A DNA stretch of 64,000 nt from Puccinellia tenuiflora (taxonomy: Eukaryota > Streptophyta > Magnoliopsida > Poales > Poaceae): positions 1,152,620 to 1,216,619 of the forward strand of contig QRDG01000846.1 of NCBI GenBank assembly GCA_012064385.1, written 5' to 3'. This document shows positions 20,931 through 33,049 of the stretch, piece after piece. Position 1 is the stretch's first letter, and each line of letters opens with the position of its first letter. Position numbers and translations under genes: made by a program. The notes beneath the pieces were generated by a model that made no database searches, was not told where the DNA came from, and saw nothing but the letters and a program-made list of their open reading frames with translations.

Positions 20931-23660
20931 ACTGCTCTTCTTCCTCCTCGTTTTGTCTTCTGCATTTGACAGTTGAATTGTTTCAAGTGATTCAGTGCTA
21001 TCAATATGTGTTGAATGCCGGCAGTTGTTTGAATCAGTATATGTAGTAGTAGGTTGGACTCTAAAGAAAGTATGGTCAGCACGTTGATAAGTAGATGTAT
21101 GTACTAGTAGTTATTGTCCTTGGGTAAAATTCAGTTTCATTTCAATATGCAGATGCAGTTTAAATCTATTTGATTATGATGTATTTTTTGTCCATTAGTA
21201 TGCATAAATTGCATGGAAACTACATCTCATACATCAAAATTACATTCGTAGCATACGTTTTTAGTTTCCAAACTAATTTGTGGATGTATCTATTTTTAAA
21301 GTGGGAGATGTACTTTATTTAGATGGGAGATGTACTTTCTGTAATACTTGTATGCAAATTTTGCTTGCTCTTTTGTAGTTTTCCATATCAGTGCATACCT
21401 TATTCTTTGTGTTGGGACATGTAGTTTCCATGCAGGGACATGTAGTTTCTCTAGAACTTATATGGAACTTTCTGCTAATTTATTTTTGTAGTATACATAT
21501 GTAACTTTTGATATTAAAATCACATCAAATCATTTTTCTTGTTTGTTGTTGGGCATGTGCAGTTTCCATGTGGGGAGATGTAGTTTCCGTAGGGAGTTAT
21601 ATGTTACTATCTCCTAATTCTTATTTGTTGTTTCCCATGTGATGCATATGTAACTTTGATATTAAAACGACAATCTGACTTGTGTAACTTTTGAGGTTTT
21701 ATAATTTATAAATATCGTTTAGATGTAAGTTTCGATATGATAGATGTCCCTCCTTTATGTAGTTTTTTTTTTTTTTGTCGTGGAATAAATTGAGATTCTT
21801 TCTAGCTTTGTTGCATGATTTTTTGACATCTCTATCCGAAGCAAATGTCTCATCATTTTTTGCATCATAAGAAAAAAACAAGTGCACCTTTTACCATCAT
21901 AAATGTTTGCAGCTATGCACAAAATTTCCCTGAATTTCTGTTTATACAATCGGATACAAACCAACTACATTCACTAACTTGTATGCTTGCCACTTTGTTA
22001 CAGTCAACAAACCATGGCGGTCTACACTTCGAGGAAGCAGAAAACTTACGAAGTACAATACCTGAGAAAGTACATTCGGTTTTCCTTATCTGTGCACAAA
22101 ACTCAAAATGTTTCATTTTATTTGATTCAGTTTTTGTGGGTACACCGTGCATCTCAAGCGTGGTTCGAGTGTGGTTCCAGTGGTGGTTGTACACTTTGTG
22201 CATCTACTTTCGTGGTGTTTTTCTGCTATGCAGATTCCCGTGAGATATGCTACATGGTGTTGACATCAAACTCTACTTAGAGTACATGCCTTTTCCCCTT
22301 CGAAATTGGACATATGGTTTCTATCCTGAGAATTCATTGAATTTTTGTTAAACTGAACTTGATGAAGAACCATGTGTTGTTTCCATTGTTTGAATCTGGA
22401 AAAAAATGTTCTAAATTAGGATTTTTTTTCCGGAACCAAGCTTTAACCTTGTACGTCCTGATGCTTTTCTTTAACTTTGGTACGCCTGCTGGAATGGATG
22501 GAGTTTAATAAAGATTAAAATTTGTGAAATGGGTGTAGTTGTCTCTTTCAGGATGTAGTTCTGCCCAAATTTTACACCCTGGTCATGCACCTCTCTGACC
22601 TGTCAACACCCTCGACTCAGTTTTTTGCCCTTCCCACTGTGAGCTCTAATCCAGTTCACACTTTCCTCGGTCCTCAACCCACTCCCAAATCCACACCAAA
22701 TCCAAATCCTCGCGCCGCTGGCAAGATGTAGATATCCATTGTGTTACATATAACAATATGTTGCCATGGATATAGTTTTGGAACTGTTTCAAGTAACTTT
22801 GGTTTTATCGGATGTAGTTATGCACTGAAGATACTATGTAGTTTCCGAGTATTTGTTATACATGTAAAAGTTGTGGGAAATTTCTTATGCTCAGTTAGAA
22901 TGTAAATTTGTGTTTATTGCATATTAGATTATTCCATTGCGTGTGATTCATTTATACATCTACAAGTTGGGCATCGGGGTATCACATAATTAATGTCAAA
23001 ATTGTGCTTGTTAAATAAAACATGTAGGTTTATGTCAATACAAAGTTGTAGTGTTTTTTTCTGTTTTGCAACATAACACATGTCTTTTGTTTCTCTGTAT
23101 GTAACAGGATGAAACAATGGCCATTTTAATGGTTGTAATACTGATGCATAGCTCCCTGACCAACTCACGACAGAGTATATTATGAAGGAAGAGACCAATA
23201 CGATGTTTGGCGACACCGGATTATAATCTTCTTTGCATATTTTGCCGAAAAGTACATGTTTCACTACAATTGAAGAGCTGAACCTCATGATGTTACAGGC
23301 GTTGGTTGAACGCTATGTTTGTCTGTGTATAAGATATATGAAACGACTAATCCAGAAGCCACAGGTGAAATGTCTTTTTGTACATCCTAGTAGTTACAGT
23401 ATCATACCACAAAGTTTTTTTTTGCATTTGATATTCATGCAAAGTTGACCCGTTGTGGTATTGTACGTGGGACCTAACATCAAAGCATAGTAATTACCTA
23501 CATGTAACTAAGTGTAGTTAAGCTACATCCATCAGAGAGTGGTCGTTTTGTTTTCGTTTAATTGAAGGAGAGGATTCAGCAATATTGGTTATAATAAGGG
23601 TCATTATTTCTGGCACTATTGTCTTTCTTGGGATTATATTAATTAGCATTCTATATTTTC
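20931..23660. other. AT-rich DNA with a recurring GATGTAGTTTCC-type motif
   Basis: No gene recognised. Variants of [GC]ATGTA[GC]TTTCC appear roughly ten times between 21307 and 22850. The small plus-strand frame at 22013-22280 has no family resemblance. Confidence 0.35.
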
Positions 23661-24529
23661 ATGCTATGAACTAGCAATGGGGCCGGGCTGGGTGAAGGAG
23701 AAGGCGTGAGAAGTGGGGCCAGACGAGGCAACAGTAAGAAGAATGCATCTGGGAAGGAGTGGGTAGAGAGAGAGTGGTTGTTTTAGTTTGTTTTTGTCGT
23801 GGCCTGCCCGCTGGGGGAGGGACGAACGTGGTGGGGACAAGGACTTTCTGTTTTCGGTACGGACAAAACCGGCCAGTTACTTCTTTTCCATTTCTGGGTG
23901 GGGCACCCCGTAAGACTAAACAGTGCCCGCGCACTGTGTAGTCGTGTCCAGGGGCGAAACGCGTTCGACGACGTACCACAGAACGAATACTTCTTTTTAG
24001 GTAGTATATATATAGAGATAGAGATTTCGTATTCGAAAAATCCAGAGTTTGTGGGTCGCCCGTGCTCACCTACAACGCTCTCTTGTTTTTCTTATCGAAC
24101 AATGTTTGGCCAAACAGAAGGAATTTAAGCTGGATAAACTCTTTGTTGTCCATCAATAACAAACAAAACAAGCACTATGGAAACTTCGGCAATGGAGTAG
24201 TCACTTTTTGTAATGTTTTCTCTTTTCTTTTTGTGCAGATTGTAACTTTTATGTGAAAAAAAAACACATCAGAATGCTATGTCGTATTTTTTTTCTACAT
24301 AAATGCAAAAGTCTCATGGGTTATCAAATCCCACATTCTACCACGGCCAAAGGTTTCCATACCTACTAGACTTGGCGGCAAACTAGCAAAGCACAAAGTG
24401 TTTTCACGAAACGCTTCAAAATCCTATGCCGGCTAAATGAGGTGTCCGGCCTTTCTGATTTGAATGATCGTTGGATTCATCTAACATTTCGGTGTCTGAT
24501 TGCGGAGTTCCTATCTCATGTTTCAACTT

Positions 24530-24740
24530 TACCGGGCCAATATCATTCAGTTCTACGTAACAGATTCATTATCTCGGTATATTGAGAAGTCCCAGCGCCT
24601 CACACACCCATGTTGATCTATCTCACACGAAAAAACTGCACGATGATCATTTGTACAGTATTATCTAGAGAGATATTGTTGTCAGGAGTGTGGTGGCTCG
24701 TACGTGCTTCACTTCAAATTGTGCAACTTCAAGTAATACA
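24530..24740 (-). ncRNA. PHAS-4: candidate miR2118-triggered phasiRNA precursor
   Basis: The miR2118-like site is at 24589-24610 (core CCCAGCGCCTCACACACCCA), the most diverged seed of the seven (about 15 of 22). On the minus strand it is followed by TTCTCAATATACCGAG, related to the block in the other units. The promoter block is at 24764-24779, about 155 nt away. Predicted cleavage is between 24598 and 24599. Seed changes opposite miRNA positions 7-8 make this the unit least likely to be cleaved. Confidence 0.38.
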
Positions 24741-24763
24741 AGTGAGGAAGAGCGGAGTAAGTT

Positions 24764-24779
24764 GTTCTCTTCTTATAGG
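24764..24779 (-). promoter_or_regulatory. PHAS-4 TATA-type block
   Basis: The minus strand reads CCTATAAGAAGAGAAC. Relative to the family block, three bases (AGA) are duplicated. Confidence 0.42.
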
Positions 24780-24846
24780 CACACTGCACACCTTACGCTG
24801 AGAAGCTTAGAATCAGAGCACACTAGGTGGTCAGTAGCTGCATTTA

Positions 24847-25065
24847 GGCACACTTCTTTTGGGCTTCTGTGAGGGCTTCTCCAAGAAGCTCCCCTCCCGC
24901 AGCTTCTCCTAGAAGTCCGACTCAGAAATTCGTTTAGACTTTTAAATTAGTCTTGGAAAGAATAGTTTAGAAATCTAAACAAATTTATGAGTTGGGCTTC
25001 TGGGAGAAGCTGGGAGAGGGGAGCTTCTCGGAGAAGTCCTCCTAGAAGCTGAAAAGAAGTGTGCC
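24847..25065. mobile_element. Tourist/Harbinger-like MITE, 219 bp
   Basis: Perfect 14-bp terminal inverted repeats GGCACACTTCTTTT/AAAAGAAGTGTGCC, longer imperfect arms (GGGCTTCT.TGAG..CTTCTCC and counterpart), and a 3-bp target duplication TTA on both sides (24844-24846, 25066-25068). These are PIF/Harbinger hallmarks. Non-coding. Confidence 0.85.
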
Positions 25066-25068
25066 TTA

Positions 25069-26770
25069 ATCTGGTTGATTCAATCCAGTGGAAGAACATG
25101 TGGGTGTTTGTAAGCTGGTTTAGCACTTTGTATCTTCCATCATTGGCGTCATTAATTTAACGCTGGGCTACGGCCTTATGTCTAAAAGAACACGTGGGTG
25201 GCTTGTGGAATATTTACCTAACATGTTTCTTCCAACCAATGATATCAGTTGATCTCAAGCGGCACAAAATTCAACTGAATAAACACACCGTGTATGAACC
25301 AAAACATACCATAGTATATACACTTTCTGGCACGGTCGAGGCACGGTCGAACTTGTCATTTTTTACACCAATCTTTGTGTGTGCTCGTGTTCTTCCATTC
25401 ATGCTAGTGTGCTACGCATACTTGAATTAATTAGACTTTATATATACTAGTATTAGCGGGAAAATTGTACATGGTTCAAACATATTTTTAATTTCCTAAA
25501 GAACGTAGCTTATTGACTTTTGTCTGTTCAATTCTTTTGGGATTTGATTGTGTGTCAGCTCAAGTAAAACATCAGGACATGTCATCCAAGACGCCGCTTC
25601 TGCTCATACAATATACTATCACAGTTGTTGATTTAAGAGCCAAGATATAATATGTGAAATTGTATACTACTGTACTATTTTTCTAGTGACCGAAGTTATT
25701 CACAGGCAATTGGACGAAAATGTGCTTCCTCTGAATTTGGAGAAGATCGTTAAGAAATAAATCAGTTTTATTATCCATCTTTGGTGGAGAGGTAATAACT
25801 GTATATTTCCTGATAGCTACCAGCATGGGCGGACCCAAGTGCAACCAGGTGGTTGCACAGGACACTGAGTAAATTTATTTTTCTTTGTAATCTTTCACCA
25901 TATGGGCTATCCCTAGAATTAAATCAGTTTTATTTGTCCATCTTTGGTGGTCAGAAATTATCTAGGGCCATCCCTGCAGGCGGGTTACCACATGCTAACA
26001 ATGGATCTATCAAAATTCGTCCATTCGTGGTTGTTAGAAAATAATATTGTCCCATCTAGTCCACGATTAACTTCTGCCTTTCATCTCCAATTGTCGACTG
26101 TTAATGCAACTAGCTGGAATTTTATGTTCTACAGTGTGACCGCTTTAGATGTACGAACCAAGAAAAAATATTCCGTCAAATTTCAAAAGGAATTCGCAAA
26201 AAAAAAAAATGGTAGATTGAGGGCGAGAAAAAAATAATACCGGCCGAAATTATGATTGAAGTTTGAAATTTCCTAGTCAAGGTTGTTCTAAAGAGATTAA
26301 ACCAATTTATCATCAGCAATTGAGCTCCATCATAGTAGTCAAGCTTCTTTACATTGCACTATGTACTTCCGACTTTGATTCTTGTAGTTCTCATTTATTT
26401 TTGCTTGAAAAATTAAAAACTAAGATTTGTATTTAACCGAAAATGTTTGAAACTTATCTTCAAAAATTATTAAATTTGCGTATATTGTTTGGGTACAAAG
26501 AAAAATCATATAATGAAATCATAAACCCTGATTTAAATGGTATCTGTCTTTCCACAACCTAGGATCACTATTTGACTTTGAAACGTGCATATCAGATGAA
26601 CCTGGCATGACATGTCCGAGCCATACAAGATGGTAAACGATTTCGAAAAAAAAAATCTAGGGTGTAAGCTCGCATACTTGTCTCATGTAATTGCTCTATG
26701 CCGTTAGGTATTTTGGCACTACTATCTTATGTTGCAATTATACATTTTCAATAGGAGATAGCCCTGCCGC
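25069..26770. other. Intergenic
   Basis: AT-rich. A sequence of type AATCAGTTTTATT.TCCATCTTTGGTGG occurs near 25760-25790 and again at 25921-25950, flanking a CATGGGCGGACCCAAGTGCAACC stretch typical of a hAT-like MITE end. I see no gene. Confidence 0.3.
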
Positions 26771-26960
26771 TGCGTGAAGCACGAGGCCGATGCATTGGCT
26801 CAATATACCAAGCATTCCTGTTGTCTCACACTCCCATACGTGTCCATCTCACAAGAAGGAATAGAAAACGAGATTGTCCGTTCTTTCTTTTGCTGCTTGT
26901 TCTCAGCAGTTCTCAGCACCACTGATAAATTATCAAGTAGGGATAGAGATGTGTTGAGTG
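26770..26960 (-). ncRNA. PHAS-5: candidate miR2118-triggered phasiRNA precursor
   Basis: The miR2118-like site is at 26815-26836 (core TTCCTGTTGTCTCACA, about 17 of 22). On the minus strand it is followed by GCTTGGTATATTGAGCCAA, a clear form of the shared downstream block. The promoter block at 26985-26997 is a near-consensus copy, 149 nt from the site. It is very similar to PHAS-6 from the promoter through the leader (AAACCCAACTC.AGCACCTTC). Predicted cleavage is between 26824 and 26825. No ORF is present. Confidence 0.5.
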
Positions 26961-26984
26961 TGAAGGTGCTAGAGTTGGGTTTGT

Positions 26985-26997
26985 GGTTCTCTTATAG
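26985..26997 (-). promoter_or_regulatory. PHAS-5 TATA block
   Basis: The minus strand reads CTATAAGAGAACC and continues ACAAACCCAACTC; this is the clearest copy of the family promoter. Confidence 0.55.
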
Positions 26998-27121
26998 ACA
27001 TGTGTATTAGTTGCACGTGGGAAGTTTAGCTAGATCTTAATTACTACGTGTGGTGGATAGCTAGTATTCACTGTGATGGATCTGGTCCGGTATGACTTAT
27101 TTTGCTCTTAACTGAGCAAGC

Positions 27122-28512
27122 CTTTTTTGAAACGAAGCAAAAGACTTGACATTTTCATTAATCATCAAGAAGATGAGAGTTGGCTGGTTAATTCTCGAGA
27201 ATCGGCCGAAAATCGATACAAACACCTGCGACGACCGTCACGGAGCACAATTGTCGCAAGAGCACACACCTCCAACCTGGCTACCAACAGAAATGGACAC
27301 ACCGCCAAAAACGAGGACCATCGTCATGGTTGTCTTCTGGAGTCAGCGACTCCAACTTCATTGAAGACAACCACCTAAGAAGACCTCGCCGTAGCAGCGA
27401 CACAAAGCTTATATCAGGACTATGCCAAATAGTCGACCCTTATTGTAGAAGATTGATATTTCCGATTCTGATAACGAGGTTTGAAGAGGATATGTGCAAG
27501 GCTCGCGCCAAAGGAGATCATCTGGACCAATCCGCCCAACGCTGGTCATCGTTGCTCGAATGAACCAAGCAACTCCGACTTTGCGGCGGGGGAAGACCGA
27601 CATGAAGACTCGTCCGACATGCCGGAACAGAAGCCGGCCGAAGCCATGCCACGAATAATCCATCACTTGTCAGCGTCATCGTTGCCATCCAAGCCTCCAG
27701 TCGGAAACCTCACATATTGCTAGTTGCACGCTTGCCAACCATGATGTCGTGCAAGTCCAACACCAGGGAACCACGCAGTGGAGAACAATCTTCAATATTA
27801 TGCCCTAAACACGCGAGATCGACACTATCGTCCGTCCCTTAATCGTGGGATCTTGGTATTGACCCAAGGATAGCTCCACCAGGATTCCCAAGGAGGAGAG
27901 TGAAGTCCGTGGAGGCCGCACTGCTACGCTTTCACCCGGAGCAAACCGGCCTCCACATCCACACAAATGCAAACCGGACACAAATGGCAGAACTCACACC
28001 ATCGTCGACATGTAGCCCCGTTGTCCCAAGCACCTCCTATGCAGCAGCATACGACAACACTACCACGCCGGACCACCAAACTTGCCACCGACAGAAGCCA
28101 ACATACCAGATCGGTCTTAGCCAGACCAGATCTAACGTCCCGAGGTACCATCGCAACGAAGGTGACCAGCGACCGGCCAAGGACCATTGTTCCACACTAG
28201 AGCAACCAGGGAGGAGGAGGGGGAGCCACCCCGCCCCTACACGTCGGGCAGGAGCTAGATCTCTATGTCAACGCCACTGCACATAGAAGAAGAGGTTGGA
28301 GCTTCACCCCCAGCCGCGCGCAGTAGAAGCTGCTGGGGACACCGAATGTGGAGGAGGTCGCTAGCTCGGCGGGAGGAAGAGCTACACCGCCGACGTCCTC
28401 CGTGTGGGCTCCGACGAGGGTAGGAGTAGAGCAGGTGGAAGGTGGTGGTGGCAACAGGCCTAGTGTTCCTCCGAGATGCCCAGGGGTGATGCGGGGGTCA
28501 TGTTGACAGGTC
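27122..28512 (-). mobile_element. LINE-like, non-autonomous or 5'-truncated element
   Basis: Read on the minus strand, this GC-moderate segment ends with a degraded poly(A) (TTTTTT at 27123-27128) preceded by a 3' end like those of grass LINEs. Its middle (about 28240-28350) recurs in diverged form at 46125-46235. There are no intact LINE domains. Limits are approximate. Confidence 0.4.
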
Positions 28513-28859
28513 ACATGTGTAAATTCTGAAACTAACTAAACGATCTTTATCTCATAGCAAAAGTGAAATTAATTCTCAGCAAGGTTAGTGACCAGTCAAC
28601 TCCTACACTATCGGATTTGCACTGTGATTCATTCACAAGTGAGTTGAAAGTTGAGTTGCAACTCGTATTTCAATTGTAAGTGGGGATGTAACTGGTAAAA
28701 ATGCTCCGAACCATTAGAGTTGCTTCGTGATTTCCAATTAAAATCTAATTAAAGAAGTTATCTGATTGAGAACTAAGATAATTCTCATTTGACTTAAAAT
28801 TAATCACACCTGAGTCATACGCCGGACCTAGGCACCTACTCCGTGTGTGCAGCACCCCG

Positions 28860-28905
28860 CACCTACTCAATTTTTTTTTTTTTTTTTTTTTTCACCTACT
28901 CAATT
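28860..28905 (-). mobile_element. Poly(A)-only retroinsertion with 13-bp target duplication
   Basis: CACCTACTCAATT occurs at 28860-28872 and again at 28893-28905, with nothing but T between them (T run 28871-28892). On the minus strand this is a poly(A) tract with a LINE-length target duplication and no body, as expected from target-primed reverse transcription that stopped inside the tail. Confidence 0.7.
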
Positions 28906-29099
28906 GTTGTGTGTATGAGCACGACCACACACACAAGGCAACACATTGCACGCGCATCAACACAACCGTGCAGGACGGGGCACAACATGCGAGCGTACCG
29001 AGCTTAGCGGATTTTCTTTTAGTCCTACACCTTAAGAACAGCTCGTGGGAACTTTGAAAAAAAAATAGAATGATTCTCTGAAAACTGAGGAGCAAAATC

Positions 29100-29211
29100 G
29101 TAGTTTAAATCCATACCAAGGAACAAATCTCTCATAAAAATGGAGTATCAAATCGGTAGTTTAAATCCACACCAAGGAGCAGATCCCTCACAAAAATGGG
29201 GTAGCAAACTG
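29100..29211. repeat. Tandem duplication, 56-bp unit
   Basis: GTAGTTTAAATCCATACCAAGG and its near copy start at 29100 and 29156. A third diverged copy lies at about 46478-46550, next to sequence that also matches the LINE-like element at 27122-28512. Confidence 0.7.
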
Positions 29212-29641
29212 GATCGAGCAGGTCCTCGTGCAAGAAAACATGACGAGAGTCTGACTGGCTGAGAAAGTTGGGGCATGACTGGACGGTCATGGACGGGTTG
29301 CCCCTACTGCGACACCTGACCTGCGTCGCCGCGCTCACGACCGGTGTCATTGCCGTCGCCACAAAGACCAACGCCACAGACCTTCCCACTGAAGTCGTGC
29401 TTGATCTAGAGCCAGCGTGCACCTTCTCTCCGTCCGCTGCCGCTCATGTCACCCAGATCCAGTGGTGCGTCGCGCCGTCGGATCCGGAAGATGATAAAGC
29501 AGTATGGCTTCTCGACTTCGGCGCTTCTCGTGCAGCAGGGAGAGTCGCGGGCGGCGCCATGCTCGGAGGCTATGGAGCAGGGCTAGTGGGAGGCGGAGCA
29601 GTGTTATGTTCAGAAGATCTCACATCTAAAAAACACATCCT

Positions 29642-30038
29642 GGGTGTGCACCGGCGATCCTCATAGCTCAGCGAATGCTGGCCGTCCTATAGAAACTTAA
29701 TGCGATCCTGGCCGTCCGATCTCGCTGTTTTTCTTTGTTTACTGTACCTGGTCCCACCTATCATCGACCTTGTGGCTTGAAATTTCGGTGCATCTGCGAA
29801 CGCGGTGGCAATGCCCGTTATTCCGACGGAGCCGCTCCTTGGGTGTGCACCGGCGTTCCTCATAGCTCAGCGAATGCTGGCCGTCCTATAGAAACTTGAT
29901 GCGATCCTGGCCGTCCGATCTCGCTGTTTTTTTTTTGTTTACTGTACCTGGTCCCACCTGTCATCGACCTTGTGGCTTGAAATTTCGGTGCATCTGCGAA
30001 CGCGGTGGCAATGCCCGTTATTCCGACGGAGCCGCTCG
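29642..30038. repeat. 199-bp direct duplication upstream of a TATA promoter
   Basis: Copy 1 is 29642-29840 and copy 2 is 29841-30038, differing at only a few positions. Both run from GGGTGTGCACCGGCG to GACGGAGCCGCTC. The second copy leads straight into the TATA box at 30066-30073. Confidence 0.85.
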
Positions 30039-30059
30039 GGTTATACTCGTCATTTCGCG

Positions 30060-30100
30060 CTGGGATATATAAGCCGCGTCCACCGCTAAACCCTAGCGGC
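30060..30100 (+). promoter_or_regulatory. Core promoter: TATA box plus telo-box
   Basis: TATATAAG at 30066-30073, then AAACCCTA (telo-box) at 30088-30095. The combination is common in plant translation and housekeeping gene promoters. A start site near 30095-30105 is expected. Confidence 0.6.
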
Positions 30101-33045
30101 CAATCCCCGCATCGCCTCTCCCGAGTCGTTTCTCCCCCAATCCCTCGCATGCGCTCCTGCCCCTGCGCCTCCTCTTCTGCGCCGCCGGCCGTCGCCTCAC
30201 CGAGCCACCACGTCCTCCCCCGCGCAGCAGCAGCTCCGCCTCCCTGCTCCGTCCCTCCCCGGTCCTCTCCCTCGCCGAGCTCGCGCTGATGCGGGCGCTC
30301 ATCGCGCGTGGCCGGACAGGGCGGCGGTGCCAGGCAGGGCAGGGCAGCGGCGACCGGGAGTCGACGAGCTCGACGAGGGTGCTGGGCCGCCGTGAGCGTG
30401 CCGTCGTCTAGGAGCCTCCGCTGCATCTCCTCGAGAAGACACCGTCGTCGGCCGCTCGCACCGCCGTCGGGAGGAGCAGCTGGTCGAGCTGCAGGTTTAT
30501 GAACTCCGCCCCGAGCACCCAACCCGTCTTCTTCTTTCTGTTTGGATCAGGTTTGTGTCAGAATGACCCCTCCTTCTCCTGCACTTTGATTTCTTGGTCA
30601 GATCAGACGTGCTGATATTGTTCTTCCGATTTCTGTACAGTTATTCAATGGATCTGTGTTTGGAAGAGAAATTGAGGGATCCGGCTGGTCCAGGTGCTGG
30701 CTGCCACGGAGAGAGGCTAATGTATTTTCGTTCATCTTCTCTTACTCCACTTTTTTTATTTCACAGCTACCTGGTCGGTCCTCCACTTCCCTCATTTTAA
30801 TTCATCCCATAGCTTCTTATTTATTGCTGCAGATTCTTTTTAATATATGCTTATGAGGTGTTTCATGGAACTCCAAGCAGGATGCAGAGGTGTTTACACC
30901 ACATTTCGTTCATACAGTGAGAGGGGAAAAGAAGGCAGGGAGGTGAAGTCGATGCTTGTGTGTGTGGCCATGGATTTTCCTCGGCTGAAATTTCTCCATG
31001 GCGTTCGTGACAAGATTTTAGGCATGAATCTTCTCCCGTTGCCCCAGGATTCACCATGGTGGGGATGCGTTGTGGTGAGGTCATTTCCTTAATTGGCCTT
31101 TCTCCATTGATCATTTTCCATTATTTTGGTATTTGGGGCACTAGCTAAAGATTGCAGGTTGCTTTTGCTATGTCGATGTTAGTTTTACATCTCCACCACA
31201 ATAGTCGTCACATGAATTGCTGCAGCCTGTCCTGGTGAGTTCCATAGCCGTACCCTCCGTTATTTGCTTATATATATTTTATATTATTGCACCTAAAGGA
31301 TTGGATTTAATGATGTGTTCTTATTACGAATTGTTGATTCAGAAACACTCGCTTACTTGAGTTGCTGCATATTTTTCTAATTGAATTCATGCATAATTGA
31401 ACTTATGCATGTTTGCTTATTCCTTGGTAGTGCATTGGTATATATATGTATTTGACCTGTTTGTGTAGTTAGAGAAGAATTAATTCTTCATTTTCAATGG
31501 TTATGTTGTGTTCTTTATCTCTTGACCGGTAGGATTGCGTCCTACATAATACCTTTGTATTAGGAAGAGGAGCAAATCTACCCAAGGAGGCTGCAGCCAA
31601 ATTAAAAGGCATCTGTGTTTGTTTTGTTTTCCCTGTATTCTAAATGATACAAATATGTTTCATGTGTTCTTATGATGCCCTTTGTGCTTCTATGCACTGA
31701 CCATGGTCTCTATGTAAAACAATAATTCTCTTAAAATTGTGTACAATGTTGTGAGATTGTAAGAAATAGATCTGTATCCTGGTCAAACATCTCTGTCTCA
31801 GTGACGTGTTTACTTTGAATAATGCATCCACTCTTTTCAATCAATGACTATTTGTGATTCATTTCAGCAGTTGTATAGGTTTAAGTGCTAGCCGCCGTGA
31901 TCCGATACAGTTCATTAGTTAGTCTGCTCAAATCTCTGTTTTTGATGGGTGTTGCTGCCACGATTTCATTCCGTTGTCTATATAGCGAGAGTGACACGAG
32001 ATAGCGCCGGGATCTCTGTATCTTTGTTTCCATCCTGTCTATATGTTCTCAGTTCCTCCTTTTCTTATTTAGTAGATCTTTAATTTGTTTTCTTCATGCA
32101 GCTCAGCTTTCATTCTCGAGAAAGCATGGTACAACCGTACAACACGCAAAGGACCACTTCATATAGACAATAACAGGAAGGTTGATGGTAAGCACCAAGT
32201 AGGTATCACGTTGCTTAAAAATGAAATGGAGTATATTACTTATGTTGCAAAATTTAGTTGAATATGATATTTTAGATCAGCTAGGTTTGATGAGTTTTGA
32301 AAATATGTATATGCATGTTACTCTTGGCATGATTTAGCTTCAACCGATGTACATAAAATGCTTTGGCCCGCCCAAAGCATATTTGAACTGTGAATTATAT
32401 GTGCTGCCATATATTGGTTGTGTTTAAATTAATGTAGTGTTTTAGTTGTTGGTTAAATGCTTTCCTAAAAAACTGGATGCAGTAAGTTTGTCATTTTGAT
32501 AGTTCAAAATAAATTCATATAAATGGTGCCAGCTGATCCAAATGCATCTTGTGCACACGCGTAAGGAAAAGCAAAAATTAAAGAAGCTTAAAACCCAAGA
32601 GCTTTTGGCAGTATTTTATCTCAAATAAATCCCCTCAATGAAAAAGAAATATTAACTTGAAACCTGTACTTTGTATCCTATAGAAGTTTGTTCAAATAAT
32701 AACCCCATAGTTCAAGCTTTGAGAATTTTATTGCATTTAGTAAGTTTTATAGCGCCGTTAAGTTATGGCAGCATTATCCAAGATATGCCACTCCCTCTCC
32801 ATGAGTGGCACGTAGAGATCCGTCATCCTAATTTGAAACTAGCATGATATTGAAAATGGCTTCTTTGCTATTTAGCCGGTTGTTCTTTTCTTTATTACTA
32901 CTTTGAAATGACTAAATGTTTTTATCTTGCAACTACCTATTCTTAATCTTAGAGTTTTGATTTTCTAATGAAATTATCATCAATCTTTTTTCTTTATCAG
33001 GCAAAAGGATTAATTTAGCTGTTGTATTTGCAAGAGAATTCCTGG
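30095..33045 (+). other. Unidentified plus-strand transcription unit with spliced exons
   Basis: Downstream of the promoter is a GC-rich first exon (to about 30550). Further on are two segments with good splice sites that join in frame: about 32101-32187 (TTCATGCAG to GATG/GTAAGC), reading 'AFILEKAWYNRTTRKG' and on, and about 33001-33045 (TTTATCAG to CCTG/GTAAAA), reading 'KRINLAVVFAREFL'. Their junction falls mid-codon and works. A plus-strand frame at 30847-31092 may be another exon. I recognise no family and found no complete gene model. It may be a gene, a pseudogene or a fragment carried by a Helitron. Confidence 0.35.
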
Positions 33046-33049
33046 TAAA

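Larger units (their letters stand above)
16215..24024 (-). mobile_element. Probable large Helitron H3 carrying gene fragments
   Basis: The minus-strand 3' end has a hairpin (CCCCGTAGCAACGCACGGGC) and then ATTTTGCTAG, ending at 16215 with host T beyond, which fits grass Helitron ends closely. The matching 5' end is proposed at 24018 or 24024, where the minus strand begins TCTCTATATATATACTACC after host A. Pairing these two ends is inference: no empty site is available, and the 7.8-kb span could hold more than one element. The interior has shuffled gene-like pieces on both strands, as in gene-capturing Helitrons. Confidence 0.45.

Noticed and set aside
23669..24024. Short Helitron with its 3' end at ACTAGCAATGGGGCC
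   Set aside because: No proper hairpin precedes the CTAG; the end at 16215 has a good hairpin and is preferred.
25432..25460. Helitron end at ATATACTAGTATTAGCGGG
   Set aside because: CTAG is present but there is no subterminal hairpin and no second end.
29860..30522. 220-codon minus-strand ORF
   Set aside because: Antisense to a promoter and GC-rich first exon; compositional.
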